DNA of 64,000 nt. Origin: Cyclonatronum proteinivorum (GTDB taxonomy: Bacteria; Bacteroidota; Rhodothermia; Balneolales; Cyclonatronaceae). Below the pieces are notes generated by a model that worked only from the letters and a program-made list of their open reading frames with translations, was not told the DNA's origin and searched no databases. Every line of letters starts with the position of its first letter. Position 1 is the stretch's first letter. Shown in pieces: positions 53,883 through 63,886 of this stretch. The stretch is from assembly GCF_003353065.1 (NCBI RefSeq), contig NZ_CP027806.1, positions 620,001-684,000 on the forward strand, given 5' to 3'. The translations under genes were made by a program, and so were the position numbers.

Positions 53883-56435
53883 ATGGCCCGAGATAACATA
53901 ATTAAAGTAAGTATTGAAGACGAAATGCAGTCGTCCTACATCGATTATTCGATGTCGGTGATTGTATCGCGTGCCCTGCCCGATGTGCGGGATGGACTTA
54001 AGCCAGTGCACCGCCGCGTGCTGTACGGTATGAGCGAGTTGGGGATGATTCACAACCGTCCCTACAAAAAAAGTGCGCGTATTGTAGGTGAGGTGCTTGG
54101 TAAGTATCACCCGCACGGTGACAGCGCGGTGTATGACACGATTGTGCGTATGGTGCAGGATTTCTCCCTGCGCTATCCGCTGGTTGACGGTCAGGGTAAC
54201 TTTGGCTCGGTCGATGGCGACTCGGCAGCGGCTATGCGTTACACCGAGGTCCGAATGAAGCGTATTGCCGAGGAGCTGCTATCAGACCTTAACAAAAACA
54301 CCGTTGATTATCAGCCCAACTTCGATGATACGCTGAATGAGCCGGTTGTGCTTCCCTCCATGTTCCCGAACCTGCTGGTCAACGGCTCATCAGGGATTGC
54401 TGTGGGGATGGCGACCAACATGCCGCCGCACAACCTGCGCGAAGTGGTAGATGGTACCAAAGCGTACATCGATAACCCTGACATCACCATCGAGGAGCTG
54501 ATGAAGCACATCACCGCCCCTGATTTTCCGACGGGTGGTATAATCTATGGTTATGATGGTGTGAAGGATGCCTATATGACTGGCCGTGGGCGCGTAGTGA
54601 TGCGAGCGCTGGCAACGGTCGAGGAACTGCGCGGCAGCCGTGAGCAAATTGTGGTGAGCGAAATTCCGTATCAGGTTAACAAGGCGACGCTGATTCAGAA
54701 AATTGCCGAGCTCGTACACACCGATAAAATTACCGAAATTTCGGATGTGCGTGATGAGTCAGACCGCGAAGGGATGCGTATTGTGATTATGCTCAAGCGC
54801 GGAGCGATTGCGAGTGTCGTACTCAATCAGCTGTACAAATACACGCAGATGCAGCACACCTTCGGGGTGATCAATCTCGCGCTCGTAAAAGGGCGCCCGC
54901 AGGTGATGCACATCAAAGACCTGATCAAGCACTTTGTAAATCACCGGCTTGAGGTCATCATCCGTCGTACCATTTACGATTTGGATCAGGCAGAAGCCCG
55001 TGCGCACATTCTGGAAGGTCTCAAAATCGGGGTCGACAACCTCGATGAAGTAATCGCGACCATTCGTGCTTCCAAAAACGTGCCGGAAGCCAACGATCAG
55101 CTTCGCCGCAAGTTTGCGCTGACGGACCTGCAGGCCAAAGCCATCCTCGATATGCGCCTTCAGAAACTGACGGCCCTGGAGCGGGATAAGATTGACGGTG
55201 AATACCGTGAAATCATTGGTCAGATCAGCGAGTTTCGCCGGATTCTTGGCAGCACCGAAGCGCAGAAAGAAATTATCAAGCTTGAACTTGACGACATCCG
55301 TGAGCGCTACGGCGACGAGCGCCGTACCAAAATCGTGTACTCTGCCGATGATTTCAGTATTGAGGATATGATTGCTGATGAGGATGTTGTTGTGACGATT
55401 TCGAATACCGGTTACATCAAACGTACTCCGGTGAGCGGGTTCCGCAGACAGAAGCGGGGCGGCACGGGTATGAAAGGCGCGACCACCAAGGAAGAGGAAT
55501 ATGTGGAGCACTTGTTTGTGGCAACCAACCACAACTACATCCTCTTCTTTACGGAAAAAGGAAACTGTTACTGGCTCAAAGTCTATGAGATTCCTGAAGG
55601 AACCCGACTAAGCCGTGGTCGTGCAATCGTGAACCTGATTCAGCTTGAAAAAGGCGACAGTATCAAAACCTTTGTACCGGTCAGAACGCTGGATGATGAG
55701 GCGTATGTGAAAAACCACTACATCATCATGGCAACTAAGAAAGGTATTGTGAAAAAGAGCCTGCTGGAAGACTATAGCCGTCCGCGTCAAACCGGTATCA
55801 TTGCGATCAAAATTGATGATGATGATGAGTTGCTCGGTGCAAGCCTCACAAATGGGAACAGCACGATTTTGCTGGCAGCCCGCAGCGGTCGCGCGATTCG
55901 CTTCATGGAGACCGATGTTCGTGAGATGGGCCGTAACACACGTGGCGTCCGTGGTATCACCCTCGATGGGGACGAAGATGCACTGGTCGATATGGTCGTG
56001 GTACAGAACACCAACGAAGCTACGGTGCTGGCAATATCCGAACACGGCTATGGAAAGCGCAGTCTCGTGACCGATTACCGCGAACAAAGCCGGGGCGGCA
56101 AGGGCGTAATTACCCTGAAGCGGACGCCAAAAACCGGCGATCTCGTTGCGCTGAAAGAAGTCAGCGATGTGGATGATCTGATGATTATCACCCAGAAAGG
56201 GAAAATCATCCGGATGCACTGCAGCGACATCCGTTCTATGGGGCGCAATACGCAAGGCGTTCGCATTATGCGACTCAGCGATGCTGACTCCATCTCCGGC
56301 GTAACCCGGGTAGTGAAAGATGATGACGACGGAGATAAAAACGGCGGGGATGACAACGGCGGCGGTGAGGGACCGGACTCATCCGATAAAAAGCCACTTT
56401 CCGGTCCTGGTGAGCAAGCTACCCTGGGCTTCTGA
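53883..56435 (+). CDS. gyrA: DNA gyrase subunit A
   Basis: This is the DNA-cleaving subunit. The catalytic Tyr is Y120 (AAMRYTEV) and the quinolone-target region reads [10 protein letters not shown], with S81 and D85 as in sensitive enzymes. The C-terminal six-bladed domain includes the gyrase-box region [10 protein letters not shown]. The last about 40 residues are an acidic, Gly-rich tail ([19 protein letters not shown]). The 850-residue length is normal. A strong terminator follows directly. No sign of damage or transfer was seen. Confidence 0.98.
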   Translation: MARDNIIKVSIEDEMQSSYIDYSMSVIVSRALPDVRDGLKPVHRRVLYGMSELGMIHNRPYKKSARIVGEVLGKYHPHGDSAVYDTIVRMVQDFSLRYPLVDGQGNFGSVDGDSAAAMRYTEVRMKRIAEELLSDLNKNTVDYQPNFDDTLNEPVVLPSMFPNLLVNGSSGIAVGMATNMPPHNLREVVDGTKAYIDNPDITIEELMKHITAPDFPTGGIIYGYDGVKDAYMTGRGRVVMRALATVEELRGSREQIVVSEIPYQVNKATLIQKIAELVHTDKITEISDVRDESDREGMRIVIMLKRGAIASVVLNQLYKYTQMQHTFGVINLALVKGRPQVMHIKDLIKHFVNHRLEVIIRRTIYDLDQAEARAHILEGLKIGVDNLDEVIATIRASKNVPEANDQLRRKFALTDLQAKAILDMRLQKLTALERDKIDGEYREIIGQISEFRRILGSTEAQKEIIKLELDDIRERYGDERRTKIVYSADDFSIEDMIADEDVVVTISNTGYIKRTPVSGFRRQKRGGTGMKGATTKEEEYVEHLFVATNHNYILFFTEKGNCYWLKVYEIPEGTRLSRGRAIVNLIQLEKGDSIKTFVPVRTLDDEAYVKNHYIIMATKKGIVKKSLLEDYSRPRQTGIIAIKIDDDDELLGASLTNGNSTILLAARSGRAIRFMETDVREMGRNTRGVRGITLDGDEDALVDMVVVQNTNEATVLAISEHGYGKRSLVTDYREQSRGGKGVITLKRTPKTGDLVALKEVSDVDDLMIITQKGKIIRMHCSDIRSMGRNTQGVRIMRLSDADSISGVTRVVKDDDDGDKNGGDDNGGGEGPDSSDKKPLSGPGEQATLGF

Positions 56436-56455
56436 TAATCAGCTAAATGTAAATG

Positions 56456-56492
56456 AAACAGCCTGTCTGGATTTTCCGGACAGGCTGTTTTT
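56456..56492 (+). terminator. Terminator after gyrA
   Basis: The arms AAACAGCCTGTC (56456-56467) and GACAGGCTGTTT (56479-56490) are perfect, with an 11-nt loop, and run into T residues. Confidence 0.88.
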
Positions 56493-57388
56493 GTATGGAT
56501 TAATCTTTTGGGAATAAGGAATCAATTCACTTGTGCGAAAGTCTGTTGGTTAACCCGCATTATTCACCAAGACAAATTTAAACTTACATTTAACAAATAA
56601 ACTCTGTTTAACTGTGAATAATGAGCTTACTCCGAAAAGTCCATTTTGAGGGTTTTAACTCCTCTTTATTTGCAATAGAGGCCACTTTTTTTGCTGAAAT
56701 TGACTTTTCGGAGCGGGCTCAATAATTCGGGTTAAATGTCATGCGGGTATCCCTTCCTAAAAAGCAAGGGGTTTATCTTAGGTTTATCAGGTCAGAATTA
56801 GCACGAAAAGCAGTGATGTTCACGGCGTTTCCCCAAAAAAATAACGCAGGAATAATGGGTAAGTTGATTCCGAATAGGGATGAGTGTCTGTATTGCAAAG
56901 GCACTTTTCGGTTGACCGGGATTCGTGTTTAGGTTTCTAAGAGTGTAAGTGTTCGGAGTTCTGAAATCGTCCGCATGAGCAATCGTTTACAGCTGTATCC
57001 GCAAGGGATTTGAAAGGTTAAACCTGATAATTGTGTAAATAAAAAATTACGAAATGGTGATGTAATGCGGACATGGAATGAGCGTTTAGCTGTCATCTTA
57101 ATATTTAATGCGATAAGCTGAATCGATTAAATATATTGAATATATGTCGGGTAATTGGAGGAGGTAAGTGTACTTCATGCAGGTTCTTAATATTATGCAT
57201 ATTCCGGATGTCAGTCTCCGATACCCGAATGTTTTAATACTCTCAAGTAGAGGTATGATATTTTCTGTAGAGAGTTTCTGAGGCTGATTTTCGAATCATT
57301 CGCCTGCATAAAGGCTTTTGAAGTTCTGTATGTTCACCACTACAAAGAGTTTCAAATATCACAACAACAAAAACCATACTTTAAGACG
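56493..57388. other. Long intergenic region between gyrA and the NTF2-like lipoprotein gene
   Basis: About 900 bp of AT-rich sequence. One open frame of 63 codons (56741-56932) has no ribosome site, membrane motif or family pattern, and I do not regard it as a gene. No RNA gene or repeat family was recognised. Confidence 0.5.
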
Positions 57389-57943
57389 ATGAAAAAAATA
57401 CTTGTCGCGATAACCATTGCTATGGTAGCAGGAATGTTACTTGTAGCATGCACCAACGGAAACACAGATCAAAGCTACGCAAATACAGCTGAAATGATTG
57501 AACGCGCCCAGAATGAATGGATAGCAGCGTTGGTATCCATCGGAGCAGCACACGCCGAAGGCGGAGATGCGGAAGCAAGAGCACGGGAAGTGCTGAACAA
57601 TTACTACAACTTCCACAGTGCCCCGGTTTTGTTTAAGCCAACGCTTGCTTTCGGAGAGCAGACGTTCAGGCCCGATAAGCAGGGAGCCCTGGCCTATTTT
57701 GTTGGCGGTGACGCAGATTTCCCAAATGACGACGGCTTTGCACTGCGACCCTATGTTGATGGATTCGTCGAAATGGCCGACGTATTTATTCATGGTGATA
57801 TGGCAATTGCTATGAGTAACATCACCCTTGAAGCCTACGACGGCAGTACAGTTACCGTAGATAAAACCTTCGGGTATATTCTGGATGAAGAGGGCAGTCT
57901 CAGAATTGTAACCCATCACTCTTCATTGCCCTTTGCCCCATAA
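57389..57943 (+). CDS. NTF2/SnoaL-like lipoprotein
   Basis: The signal peptide ends in a lipobox (LLVACTNG), so the protein is lipid-anchored outside the cytoplasmic membrane. The 184-residue chain shows a cone-shaped alpha+beta NTF2-like pattern: N-terminal helices (MIERAQNEWIAALVSIG), then VDGFVEMADVFIHGDMAIAM and the final strands TVTVDKTFGYIL and LRIVTHHSSLP. Such proteins often bind or degrade small ligands; the substrate is not clear. The gene is alone, with a terminator just downstream that overlaps the C-terminus of the convergent WbqC-type gene. Confidence 0.75.
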   Translation: MKKILVAITIAMVAGMLLVACTNGNTDQSYANTAEMIERAQNEWIAALVSIGAAHAEGGDAEARAREVLNNYYNFHSAPVLFKPTLAFGEQTFRPDKQGALAYFVGGDADFPNDDGFALRPYVDGFVEMADVFIHGDMAIAMSNITLEAYDGSTVTVDKTFGYILDEEGSLRIVTHHSSLPFAP

Positions 57944-57966
57944 TCAATCTGGTTCAGTGAATCAGC

Positions 57967-58008
57967 AAAGCACAGGCGGTAGATCTATGCATCGCCTGTG
58001 CTTTTTTT
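57967..58008 (+). terminator. Terminator of the NTF2-like gene, overlapping the convergent gene's end
   Basis: The arms AAAGCACAGGCG (57967-57978) and CGCCTGTGCTTT (57993-58004) are perfect, with a 14-nt loop and a run of T on the + strand. The right arm lies inside the 3' end of the minus-strand WbqC-type gene. Confidence 0.85.
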
Positions 58009-58734
58009 ATGGCTGTTATCCGGCTGAAGCTTTCCGATAATCTGATAGCTGTAGGGCCCGTATTGAAACAGCAGATCAAGCACCGAGCAGCCTGCAAAGA
58101 AATCTCCCCATGGCTGCCGATAGATCGGGTGCTCAAAATCAACTTCGCGGATTAAACCATAACCACAGCTGTCTATTTTTCTGTAGTAACTGCCCCGCTG
58201 TTCAATTTGAATCAGGGGTTCATTATTACTATGATGCGTTTTGAGTTGTTCCTGAAAGCCGGCTGTGCTGACCCGGCTTATTCTGTTTTCAAGAAGCGAG
58301 GTGATTTCAAGGTACCGGGAGATGCGCTCGTTGAGGTAGAAAATAATATCGGTTAAATAGGTCAGGCCTGCGGCATGTTCAAAATCGGCTCTGATCTCAG
58401 GCTGATAGAAATCATAAAACCGGCTGTTTCCATAGTTGACCTGCAGAACCTTCATGAATGCTTCAGGCCAATTGATATTCTGATTTATGCGCACATGCCT
58501 GATGGGCTTTTTTTTATCTTCGCTCAAAACGGGCAACGTCAGCCACTGAGATTGAGAAGCGCTCCGTATCTGAGCACGGTGTGCTTTTCCCTTTCTGGAA
58601 AAAGGCTCATTTGTGAGGTAGTAAGTGTGCGCGGCATTTAGCACCACAAAGAGATGTTCGAGATCAGGTATTAAAGCGGGCATCAGGCAGCCAATGGTGG
58701 TTTTGGTGCTCAGATGATGGTCTGTTTTGGCCAT
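57985..58734 (-). CDS. WbqC-like family protein
   Basis: The 249-residue protein has the WbqC pattern: the N-terminal block IPDLEHLFVVLNAAHTYYLT with FSRKGKAHRAQIR, then WLTLPVL, VNYGNSRFYDFYQPEI and a C-terminal GDFFAGCSVLDLLFQYGP. WbqC-type proteins are found in O-antigen and glycolipid clusters and are thought to be enzymes of surface-glycan or related modification, but the reaction is not established. Here the gene is not in a glycan cluster. Start ATG 58734 gives a good N-terminus. It diverges from the Y1-transposase-like gene. Confidence 0.82.
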   Translation of the reverse strand: MAKTDHHLSTKTTIGCLMPALIPDLEHLFVVLNAAHTYYLTNEPFSRKGKAHRAQIRSASQSQWLTLPVLSEDKKKPIRHVRINQNINWPEAFMKVLQVNYGNSRFYDFYQPEIRADFEHAAGLTYLTDIIFYLNERISRYLEITSLLENRISRVSTAGFQEQLKTHHSNNEPLIQIEQRGSYYRKIDSCGYGLIREVDFEHPIYRQPWGDFFAGCSVLDLLFQYGPYSYQIIGKLQPDNSHKKSTGDA

Positions 58735-58842
58735 GAATCAGATTCCTGCAAAATTAAAGTAAAAAAATCAGTTGGCACTGTAAGGAAAAGGCGTGTTTTG
58801 ACTCTGTATGAGAAACACACTAACTACAAAAGCTTTTTTCCT

Positions 58843-59397
58843 ATGAAATATATTCTGACTGAACGCTATTTTTATATTCAGTTTAAAACTGAAAAAGACC
58901 GCTTGTTTCTGAAACGTGCCGACAGATTCGCATTTCTGAATGCCTGGAGAGCGTGTTTTACAAGCAAAATTAAAACCTGCTCTTATGCACTGGTTCCGGG
59001 TTGTTTTGGGGTAATCATTGGTTTAAATGCCAATGATGCTGAAGCTAATGAGGTGTTGTTCCATGTAAGCACTAAAGTGCGGGAACGCTTTATCGGCGTA
59101 ATTTCAAAAACAGATCTCGAAGATTTTGTGAAGCATGCACGCATTGAGGAACTCGTTACAGAAAAAGAGTGTGTATATCGTGCTTTCGACCTGCATACCA
59201 TGCCGCAGCGGTACAATGTTTCGACCGATTACAGAAGTTACCCGTTTTCGTCTTACCTGGCTCTTGCAACAGGCCGTCCAAGCAGTCTTGATCAGAAAAC
59301 GGTATGGAACTGGTTCGGAGGCCGCTCACGCTTCAGTCTGTTTCATCAGGCCTATTATGGATGGGTTCAGCCCGATGTGATGATTGGCAGGAGCTAA
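58843..59397 (+). CDS. Y1-transposase-like protein lacking the HUH catalytic motif
   Basis: I chose ATG 58843 because the longer frame from 58714 overlaps the neighbouring gene's 5' end. The 184 residues resemble REP-associated tyrosine transposases: an N-terminal YFYIQFKTEKDRLFL strand-helix region, a central helix and the C-terminal signature YPFSSYLALATGRP then NWFGGRSRFSLFHQAY. The metal-binding HUH motif, which in active enzymes reads MPNHFHLL, is here VPGCFGVII, so both His are lost. It has no terminal repeats around it. It is probably a domesticated or dead homologue; a role in nucleic acid binding is possible but not shown. Confidence 0.6.
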   Translation: MKYILTERYFYIQFKTEKDRLFLKRADRFAFLNAWRACFTSKIKTCSYALVPGCFGVIIGLNANDAEANEVLFHVSTKVRERFIGVISKTDLEDFVKHARIEELVTEKECVYRAFDLHTMPQRYNVSTDYRSYPFSSYLALATGRPSSLDQKTVWNWFGGRSRFSLFHQAYYGWVQPDVMIGRS

Positions 59398-59449
59398 GAA
59401 ACGCTATGCCGGGTTTGTTACATGCAGCAGTGTTTTTATCGGATATACT

Positions 59450-59486
59450 CATAAAAAAAGCCGGACTCTCCAAGAGAGCCGGCTTT
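59450..59486 (-). terminator. Terminator of the tRNA-Pro gene
   Basis: The arms AAAGCCGG (59457-59464) and CCGGCTTT (59479-59486) with additional CTCTC/GAGAG pairing inside form a stable hairpin. On the minus strand it is followed by a T run (the A run at 59453-59459), just after the tRNA 3' end. Confidence 0.8.
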
Positions 59487-59494
59487 AGTTATTG

Positions 59495-59568
59495 TCGGGA
59501 TGACAGGATTTGAACCTGCGACCCCACGCCCCCCAGGCGTGTGCGCTACCGGGCTGCGCTACATCCCG
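59495..59568 (-). tRNA. tRNA-Pro (anticodon GGG)
   Basis: The 74-nt sequence folds into a cloverleaf. The acceptor stem pairs CGGGATG with CATCCCG, with discriminator A, T8 and a GGTAGCGC-type D loop. The anticodon stem is CACGC/GCGTG around CTGGGGG, giving anticodon GGG for proline codons CCC/CCU. The T arm contains GGTTCAAATCC. CCA is not encoded (CAA follows). It lies alone with its own hairpin terminator. Confidence 0.95.
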
Positions 59569-59678
59569 AACAGATTTCAAATATAAGATATTTTAGGTTT
59601 GAAATAAAGCATCCATATTTGAAATCCAAAATAAGGTGCCGCCTGACTATGGGCTGCATTTTAGGCGTGCACAGTAAA

Positions 59679-60146
59679 TTATGATACGATACTACGAAGC
59701 ATCCAGGCCGTTTTGGAGTGCACCTGCAGGCGTTGGGTCAGTAGGTCAAGAGAGGCTTCATCATTACCTTCTTCACAGGCAGGAAGTGCTTCGCGAGCCG
59801 TGCTGATTACTTGTTCATTTGCTTTAAGCAGGTTACGTACCATATCAAGTGCTTCAGGTACGCCGTCTTCTTCCTGTACTTTCGCAATTTTCACATACTC
59901 ATTAAAGGAGCCGGGTGCGAATTCACCCAATGCGCGAATGCGTTCTGCGATTTCATCAATAGCAGTAGCAAGTTCGGTGTACTGTTCTTCAAACATTTGG
60001 TGCAGTGAGTGGAAGTGCGGACCGGTTACATTCCAATGGAAATTGTGTGTTTTCAGATACAACATGTAAGAGTCTGCAAGTAATGCGCTTAAGCCTTTTG
60101 CAATAGCTTTGCGGTTGTCTTCGGTAATTCCAATATGTATTTCCAT
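59679..60146 (-). CDS. dps: Dps-family DNA-protecting ferritin-like protein
   Basis: This protein forms a dodecamer that oxidises and stores iron and protects DNA under oxidative stress. The 155 residues match Dps: KTHNFHWNVTGPHFHSLHQMFEEQY, with conserved His/Trp/Asp-type ferroxidase residues, and AIDEIAERIRALGEFA with the Asp/Glu pair. The C-terminal helix (TQRLQVHSKTAWMLRSI) is normal. The start ATG 60146 is clear. No OxyR or Fur site was recognised. It is single, downstream of recJ on the same strand but 130 bp away. Confidence 0.95.
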   Translation of the reverse strand: MEIHIGITEDNRKAIAKGLSALLADSYMLYLKTHNFHWNVTGPHFHSLHQMFEEQYTELATAIDEIAERIRALGEFAPGSFNEYVKIAKVQEEDGVPEALDMVRNLLKANEQVISTAREALPACEEGNDEASLDLLTQRLQVHSKTAWMLRSIVS

Positions 60147-60278
60147 CGTGTTTAATTTTTAAGTGTGAGTTTTTTAAAAATTGCTTTTTGCTTGATTATC
60201 AGATAAGCACCATTTGTCAATTACCTTTTAAACAGAGCGGTGGCGCCTATCGTTTAATGATTTCTGAGATGCAAATGC

Positions 60279-61997
60279 TTAGTTGTTTTTAGGAAGGGAA
60301 ATGTCTTTTAGCCTGATCTGCAATGACCGGCGGTTGTTCCAGAAATTTTCTTCGAGCACATAAGCGATGTTAATGCCCTTGCCATTGCTGTTGCGAATGA
60401 GGGGCAGATGCTCATGCATATTAAAGCCTATTGCTTCAAACGGGGCTGAACCGTTTTGGCTAAGCTTCATTTTAAGATGTCCGTTGCCCACAACTGTTGG
60501 GTTGCCCGCTATCTTCAAACCCCGGCTCACAAAAACAGGCCGCATATTGTGTGGTCCGAATGGTTCGAACTGATTAAGAACTTTCCAGAATTTGAGGTCT
60601 ACATCGCTGAGGTCAATTTCGGCATCAACAAGAAGCTCGGGTTCAAAGCTTTCATCACACAAATCGCAGCTTGCTACTGATTCGAGCCGTTCCTTAAACT
60701 CCGGCAGCTTGTCTTCTGTCATGGTTAAACCTGCCGCGAACTCATGTCCGCCAAACTGAAGCAGCAAGTCTTCGCATTGCTTCAGGGCGTTATAAATGTT
60801 GAAGCCCTTTATACTTCTTGCCGATCCTTTAACGTGTCCGTCAACCGTGCTGAGCATTACCGTAGGCCGGCAAAACCGGTCAACAAGTCGTGAGGCCACA
60901 ATTCCAATCACACCGAGGTGCCAGCTCTTATCGTGAAGTACTACAACTGAGCGGTCATCGAGCTTGTCATCATCCTCCATGAGCGACAAGGCGTGTTTCA
61001 TGGTATCAGCGTCGGTGAGCCGTCTTTTCTTGTTGATTTGCTCGAGCTGTTGCGCGCGCCGGAATGCTTCCTCTTCGGTATCTGCAATCATTAGCTCAAC
61101 AGCTGCGCTGGCATCGCCCATCCGGCCCGCTGCGTTAATGCGCGGCCCGAGTGAAAAGACAATCTGTGAGGTCGAAATACTGCCGAGCTCCAGTTTGATA
61201 AGCTTAGCCAGTGCCCTCATCCCAATTCGGGGGGACTGATTCAAAACCTTCAGCCCTTTGTGCATGAGGATACGGTTTTCATCCACGATGGGCACGATGT
61301 CGGAAGCAATGGAAATAGCAACGAGATCAAGGTACTGATCAGCCATTTCATCGGGCAAACCCAGTTTGTTAATCGTTGCCTGTATCAGCTTAAAGGCTAC
61401 GCCGGCTCCTGAAAGCCCGTCAAAAGGATAATTGCAGCCCGGCCTTTTTGGGTCAAGCACTGCAAACGCATCCGGGATGACATCGCCTGCATTGTGGTGA
61501 TCGCAAATAATGAGATCGAGACCTTTTTCACGGGCATAGTCGGCTTCTTCTACAGCGGTAATGCCGCAATCTACAGACAGCACGAGTGTAGCACCGGTTT
61601 CAATCGCTTTTTCTATACCGTCGACCGAAATACCGTAGCCGTCCTTAAAGCGGTGCGGGATAAAGTAGCAGGGTTCCAGTCCAAATTGTTTCAGAAACAG
61701 ATATACGATAGCGGTTGAGGTAGTACCGTCAACATCGTAGTCTCCGTAAATAAGTACCTTTTCGTGCGAGCGTATCGCAGCGGCAAGCCTGCATGCAGCC
61801 GTTTCCATGTCCTGCATGAGAAACGGGTCGTGAATCTGAGCCTGTTCGGGGCGAAAGAATGTTTTGGCCTTATCGAACGTGGTAATACCACGTAAAGCCA
61901 GAAGACGGGCTATTACTGGGGTTACATTAAGTTGTTGTTGTAACGTTGATATAGCATGAGCATCCTCCGGCTGGGCCATAATCCAGCGGAATGACAT
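60279..61997 (-). CDS. recJ: Single-stranded-DNA-specific exonuclease RecJ
   Basis: This is a 5'-3' exonuclease on single-stranded DNA, used in recombination and mismatch repair. The DHH-family motifs are visible: YGDYDVDGTTSTA (motif I), SVDCGITAVEEADYA (motif II), IICDHHNAGD (motif III, DHH), and LGPRINAAGRMGDAS. The DHHA1 part carries FGGHEFAAGLT. The 572-residue length is normal. The ATG at 61997 fits the usual start. It looks complete and functional. Confidence 0.96.
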   Translation of the reverse strand: MSFRWIMAQPEDAHAISTLQQQLNVTPVIARLLALRGITTFDKAKTFFRPEQAQIHDPFLMQDMETAACRLAAAIRSHEKVLIYGDYDVDGTTSTAIVYLFLKQFGLEPCYFIPHRFKDGYGISVDGIEKAIETGATLVLSVDCGITAVEEADYAREKGLDLIICDHHNAGDVIPDAFAVLDPKRPGCNYPFDGLSGAGVAFKLIQATINKLGLPDEMADQYLDLVAISIASDIVPIVDENRILMHKGLKVLNQSPRIGMRALAKLIKLELGSISTSQIVFSLGPRINAAGRMGDASAAVELMIADTEEEAFRRAQQLEQINKKRRLTDADTMKHALSLMEDDDKLDDRSVVVLHDKSWHLGVIGIVASRLVDRFCRPTVMLSTVDGHVKGSARSIKGFNIYNALKQCEDLLLQFGGHEFAAGLTMTEDKLPEFKERLESVASCDLCDESFEPELLVDAEIDLSDVDLKFWKVLNQFEPFGPHNMRPVFVSRGLKIAGNPTVVGNGHLKMKLSQNGSAPFEAIGFNMHEHLPLIRNSNGKGINIAYVLEENFWNNRRSLQIRLKDISLPKNN

Positions 61998-62421
61998 AAG
62001 TGAACCTGTTTATTTATTTCTTTTTTTATCGAACAGGGAAAAGGGGATCAGCCCGAAAACCAAATATATGAGGCACTGATTTTAGTCAGTGTCTAAGTCT
62101 TGACAAATTGCGGTTCAGATAGAATGCAGGTGAAATGCTGAGGTGCTTAAAAAAGGAAAACAGTAGTATATAATAAGCGGTATGCTGAATTAAACAAACC
62201 TTTTTTTAAGCTTTATCATTTGCTAAGCTTTTGTACATACGCGCGTTGATATGCACTATTTCAACACCATGCCTTACGCGCATGCGCTCACGCATAATAT
62301 TACAACAGGTCTGCCTAAAAAGAAGTAATTTATGAGGCTATAAAACTCAAGCCCCATAAGCATACCCTTGAATGCCGGGCCGGGGCTGGCATAACTTTTA
62401 AGTACTAAACTTGTCACATAC
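61998..62421. other. Divergent intergenic region between recJ and the methyltransferase-like gene
   Basis: About 420 bp with no credible gene. It should carry promoters for both divergent genes; none could be assigned by eye. Confidence 0.4.
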
Positions 62422-63618
62422 ATGATTGAAAACGGCATTTTTCACGCTAAGACGCATCACGGTTTAGAGGCGCTTCTGCAAGCTGAGCTTGAGCGTGCAG
62501 GCGCTGAATATATCTTTGCGTTGCCGGGTGCCGTGCGGTTTCAGGCTGCGGATGAGCAGCTCTATCGTTTTTTGCTGCAAACGCGACTTACCACCGGTCT
62601 CGAGCTCTGCCTGAGTCAGCCCTTAGACATCACGCAGACAGACCTGCCGGGCCTCGTAGCGTCGGTTGACTGGACGGAAGTGCTGCCTGTACATTCAACC
62701 TATCGGGTGCAGGCGTTTGAAGATGGCGTGACCGGTGTTGGCCTGCAAAAACTTGCGACCGAACTCGAACGCGGAATCGGGCAGGTTTTTCAGCAAAAAT
62801 TTGAAGCTGAACCCAAAGTTGTGAAAGAAGAAAATGAGCCCGAGTTTGTTGTTAATATCCAAATCAGCTCAAACGGAAGTTGTCAGATCATGCTTGAAGC
62901 CGGTGGCGATGTGCTGCAAAGGCGGGGCAGGCTTGTATCACCTAAACACAGCGTGCTGAGCCCAGCCATGGCCGCCGGTCTTATTATGCTGAGCGACTGG
63001 GACGGCGAATCCCCCATGATTGATCCTTTTGCGAATGATGGCGTTTTGGTGCTTGAAGCTGCCCGCTACGCGAAAAAACGAACACCCCTTTTTGAAGATG
63101 ACAGTCTGCGCATGAAAAAATGGCGCACTTTCCGTCACGCCCTTTGGAAGAAAATGCGCGAAGAAGTTGTAGATCAGCTGCGGGATGATGTCGACTGGAT
63201 TATGGGTTTTGATTCGAACCCCGATAATATCTCCCGTATTCAGTTTAGCGCCAGAGCTGTGCGGCTGAACAATAACATCCGCTTGCGGGTATCAAAACCC
63301 AATATGCTAAACTACCCCAAAATGACGGGCCATATCATGACTGCGCCGCCCGTAGATGTGAACCTTAGGCTATTGGGAGATTTTGCCCGGAAAACCAAGA
63401 TGAGCGCCGGGGGTTACAAAATGGGGCTGTTTTCTTCGATCGCAAACCTTGATACCGTTGTGGGCATGAAACCCGAAAAAAACCGGCTCCTTGAATATAA
63501 CGGACGCCCGTTTTCCTTCATGGAGTTCACCATCTTCAATAAAAGCAGAGCCGGCCGTAAACCTTCAGCCCGCTCAAAAGCTGACGAAACCAGCACGCCC
63601 GGTCGCAAGCTGAAATAA
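62422..63618 (+). CDS. THUMP/RlmL-type RNA methyltransferase homologue, catalytic motif altered
   Basis: Residues about 1-60 and the THUMP-like region (about 60-165; TYRVQAFEDGVTGVGLQKLATELE in two pieces) would bind RNA. About 170-370 form a Rossmann methyltransferase fold of the RlmL/UPF0020 kind (RRGRLVSPKHSVLSPAMAAGLIMLSDW, in two pieces). However the SAM-binding DPMCGSGT motif is replaced by DPFANDG, and the (N/D)PPY target-base motif by APPVDV. A charged tail (RAGRKPSARSKADETS) follows. It is therefore probably an inactive RNA-binding relative or has a changed role. The gene stands alone, divergent from recJ. Confidence 0.65.
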   Translation: MIENGIFHAKTHHGLEALLQAELERAGAEYIFALPGAVRFQAADEQLYRFLLQTRLTTGLELCLSQPLDITQTDLPGLVASVDWTEVLPVHSTYRVQAFEDGVTGVGLQKLATELERGIGQVFQQKFEAEPKVVKEENEPEFVVNIQISSNGSCQIMLEAGGDVLQRRGRLVSPKHSVLSPAMAAGLIMLSDWDGESPMIDPFANDGVLVLEAARYAKKRTPLFEDDSLRMKKWRTFRHALWKKMREEVVDQLRDDVDWIMGFDSNPDNISRIQFSARAVRLNNNIRLRVSKPNMLNYPKMTGHIMTAPPVDVNLRLLGDFARKTKMSAGGYKMGLFSSIANLDTVVGMKPEKNRLLEYNGRPFSFMEFTIFNKSRAGRKPSARSKADETSTPGRKLK

Positions 63619-63815
63619 GCCGAAAGACCTTCCTTGTTGTTTTCATTCAGCTTAATCCTCCAAAGGGCTTTTCACTTTGCTAATGACTTTGAGCAATAAA
63701 TGTGTTATACTATGGAAGCGCTTTTCTAAGCTATAAAAGCTTATCTTAGCAAAGCTTCTTGTAGGAACTGTTTTGTCTCAAGTAAATTTATTCTCATATC
63801 TGCACTCATAGCACT

Positions 63816-63852
63816 AAGGACGATGTCATGCATGGCATCGTCTTTGTTTTTT
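63816..63852 (+). terminator. Hairpin followed by a T run
   Basis: The arms AAGGACGATGTCATG (63816-63830) and CATGGCATCGTCTTT (63831-63845) pair with two G-T wobbles, then GTTTTTTT. It is some 200 bp after the methyltransferase-like gene and may end that transcript or a short RNA starting in between. Confidence 0.75.
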
Positions 63853-63886
63853 TAGGGGCTGGTCACACGGCTACACGTATCCCGCT

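Noticed and set aside
56741-56932. A 63-codon open frame after gyrA
   Set aside because: No ribosome site, no recognisable motif and atypical composition in an otherwise empty AT-rich region.
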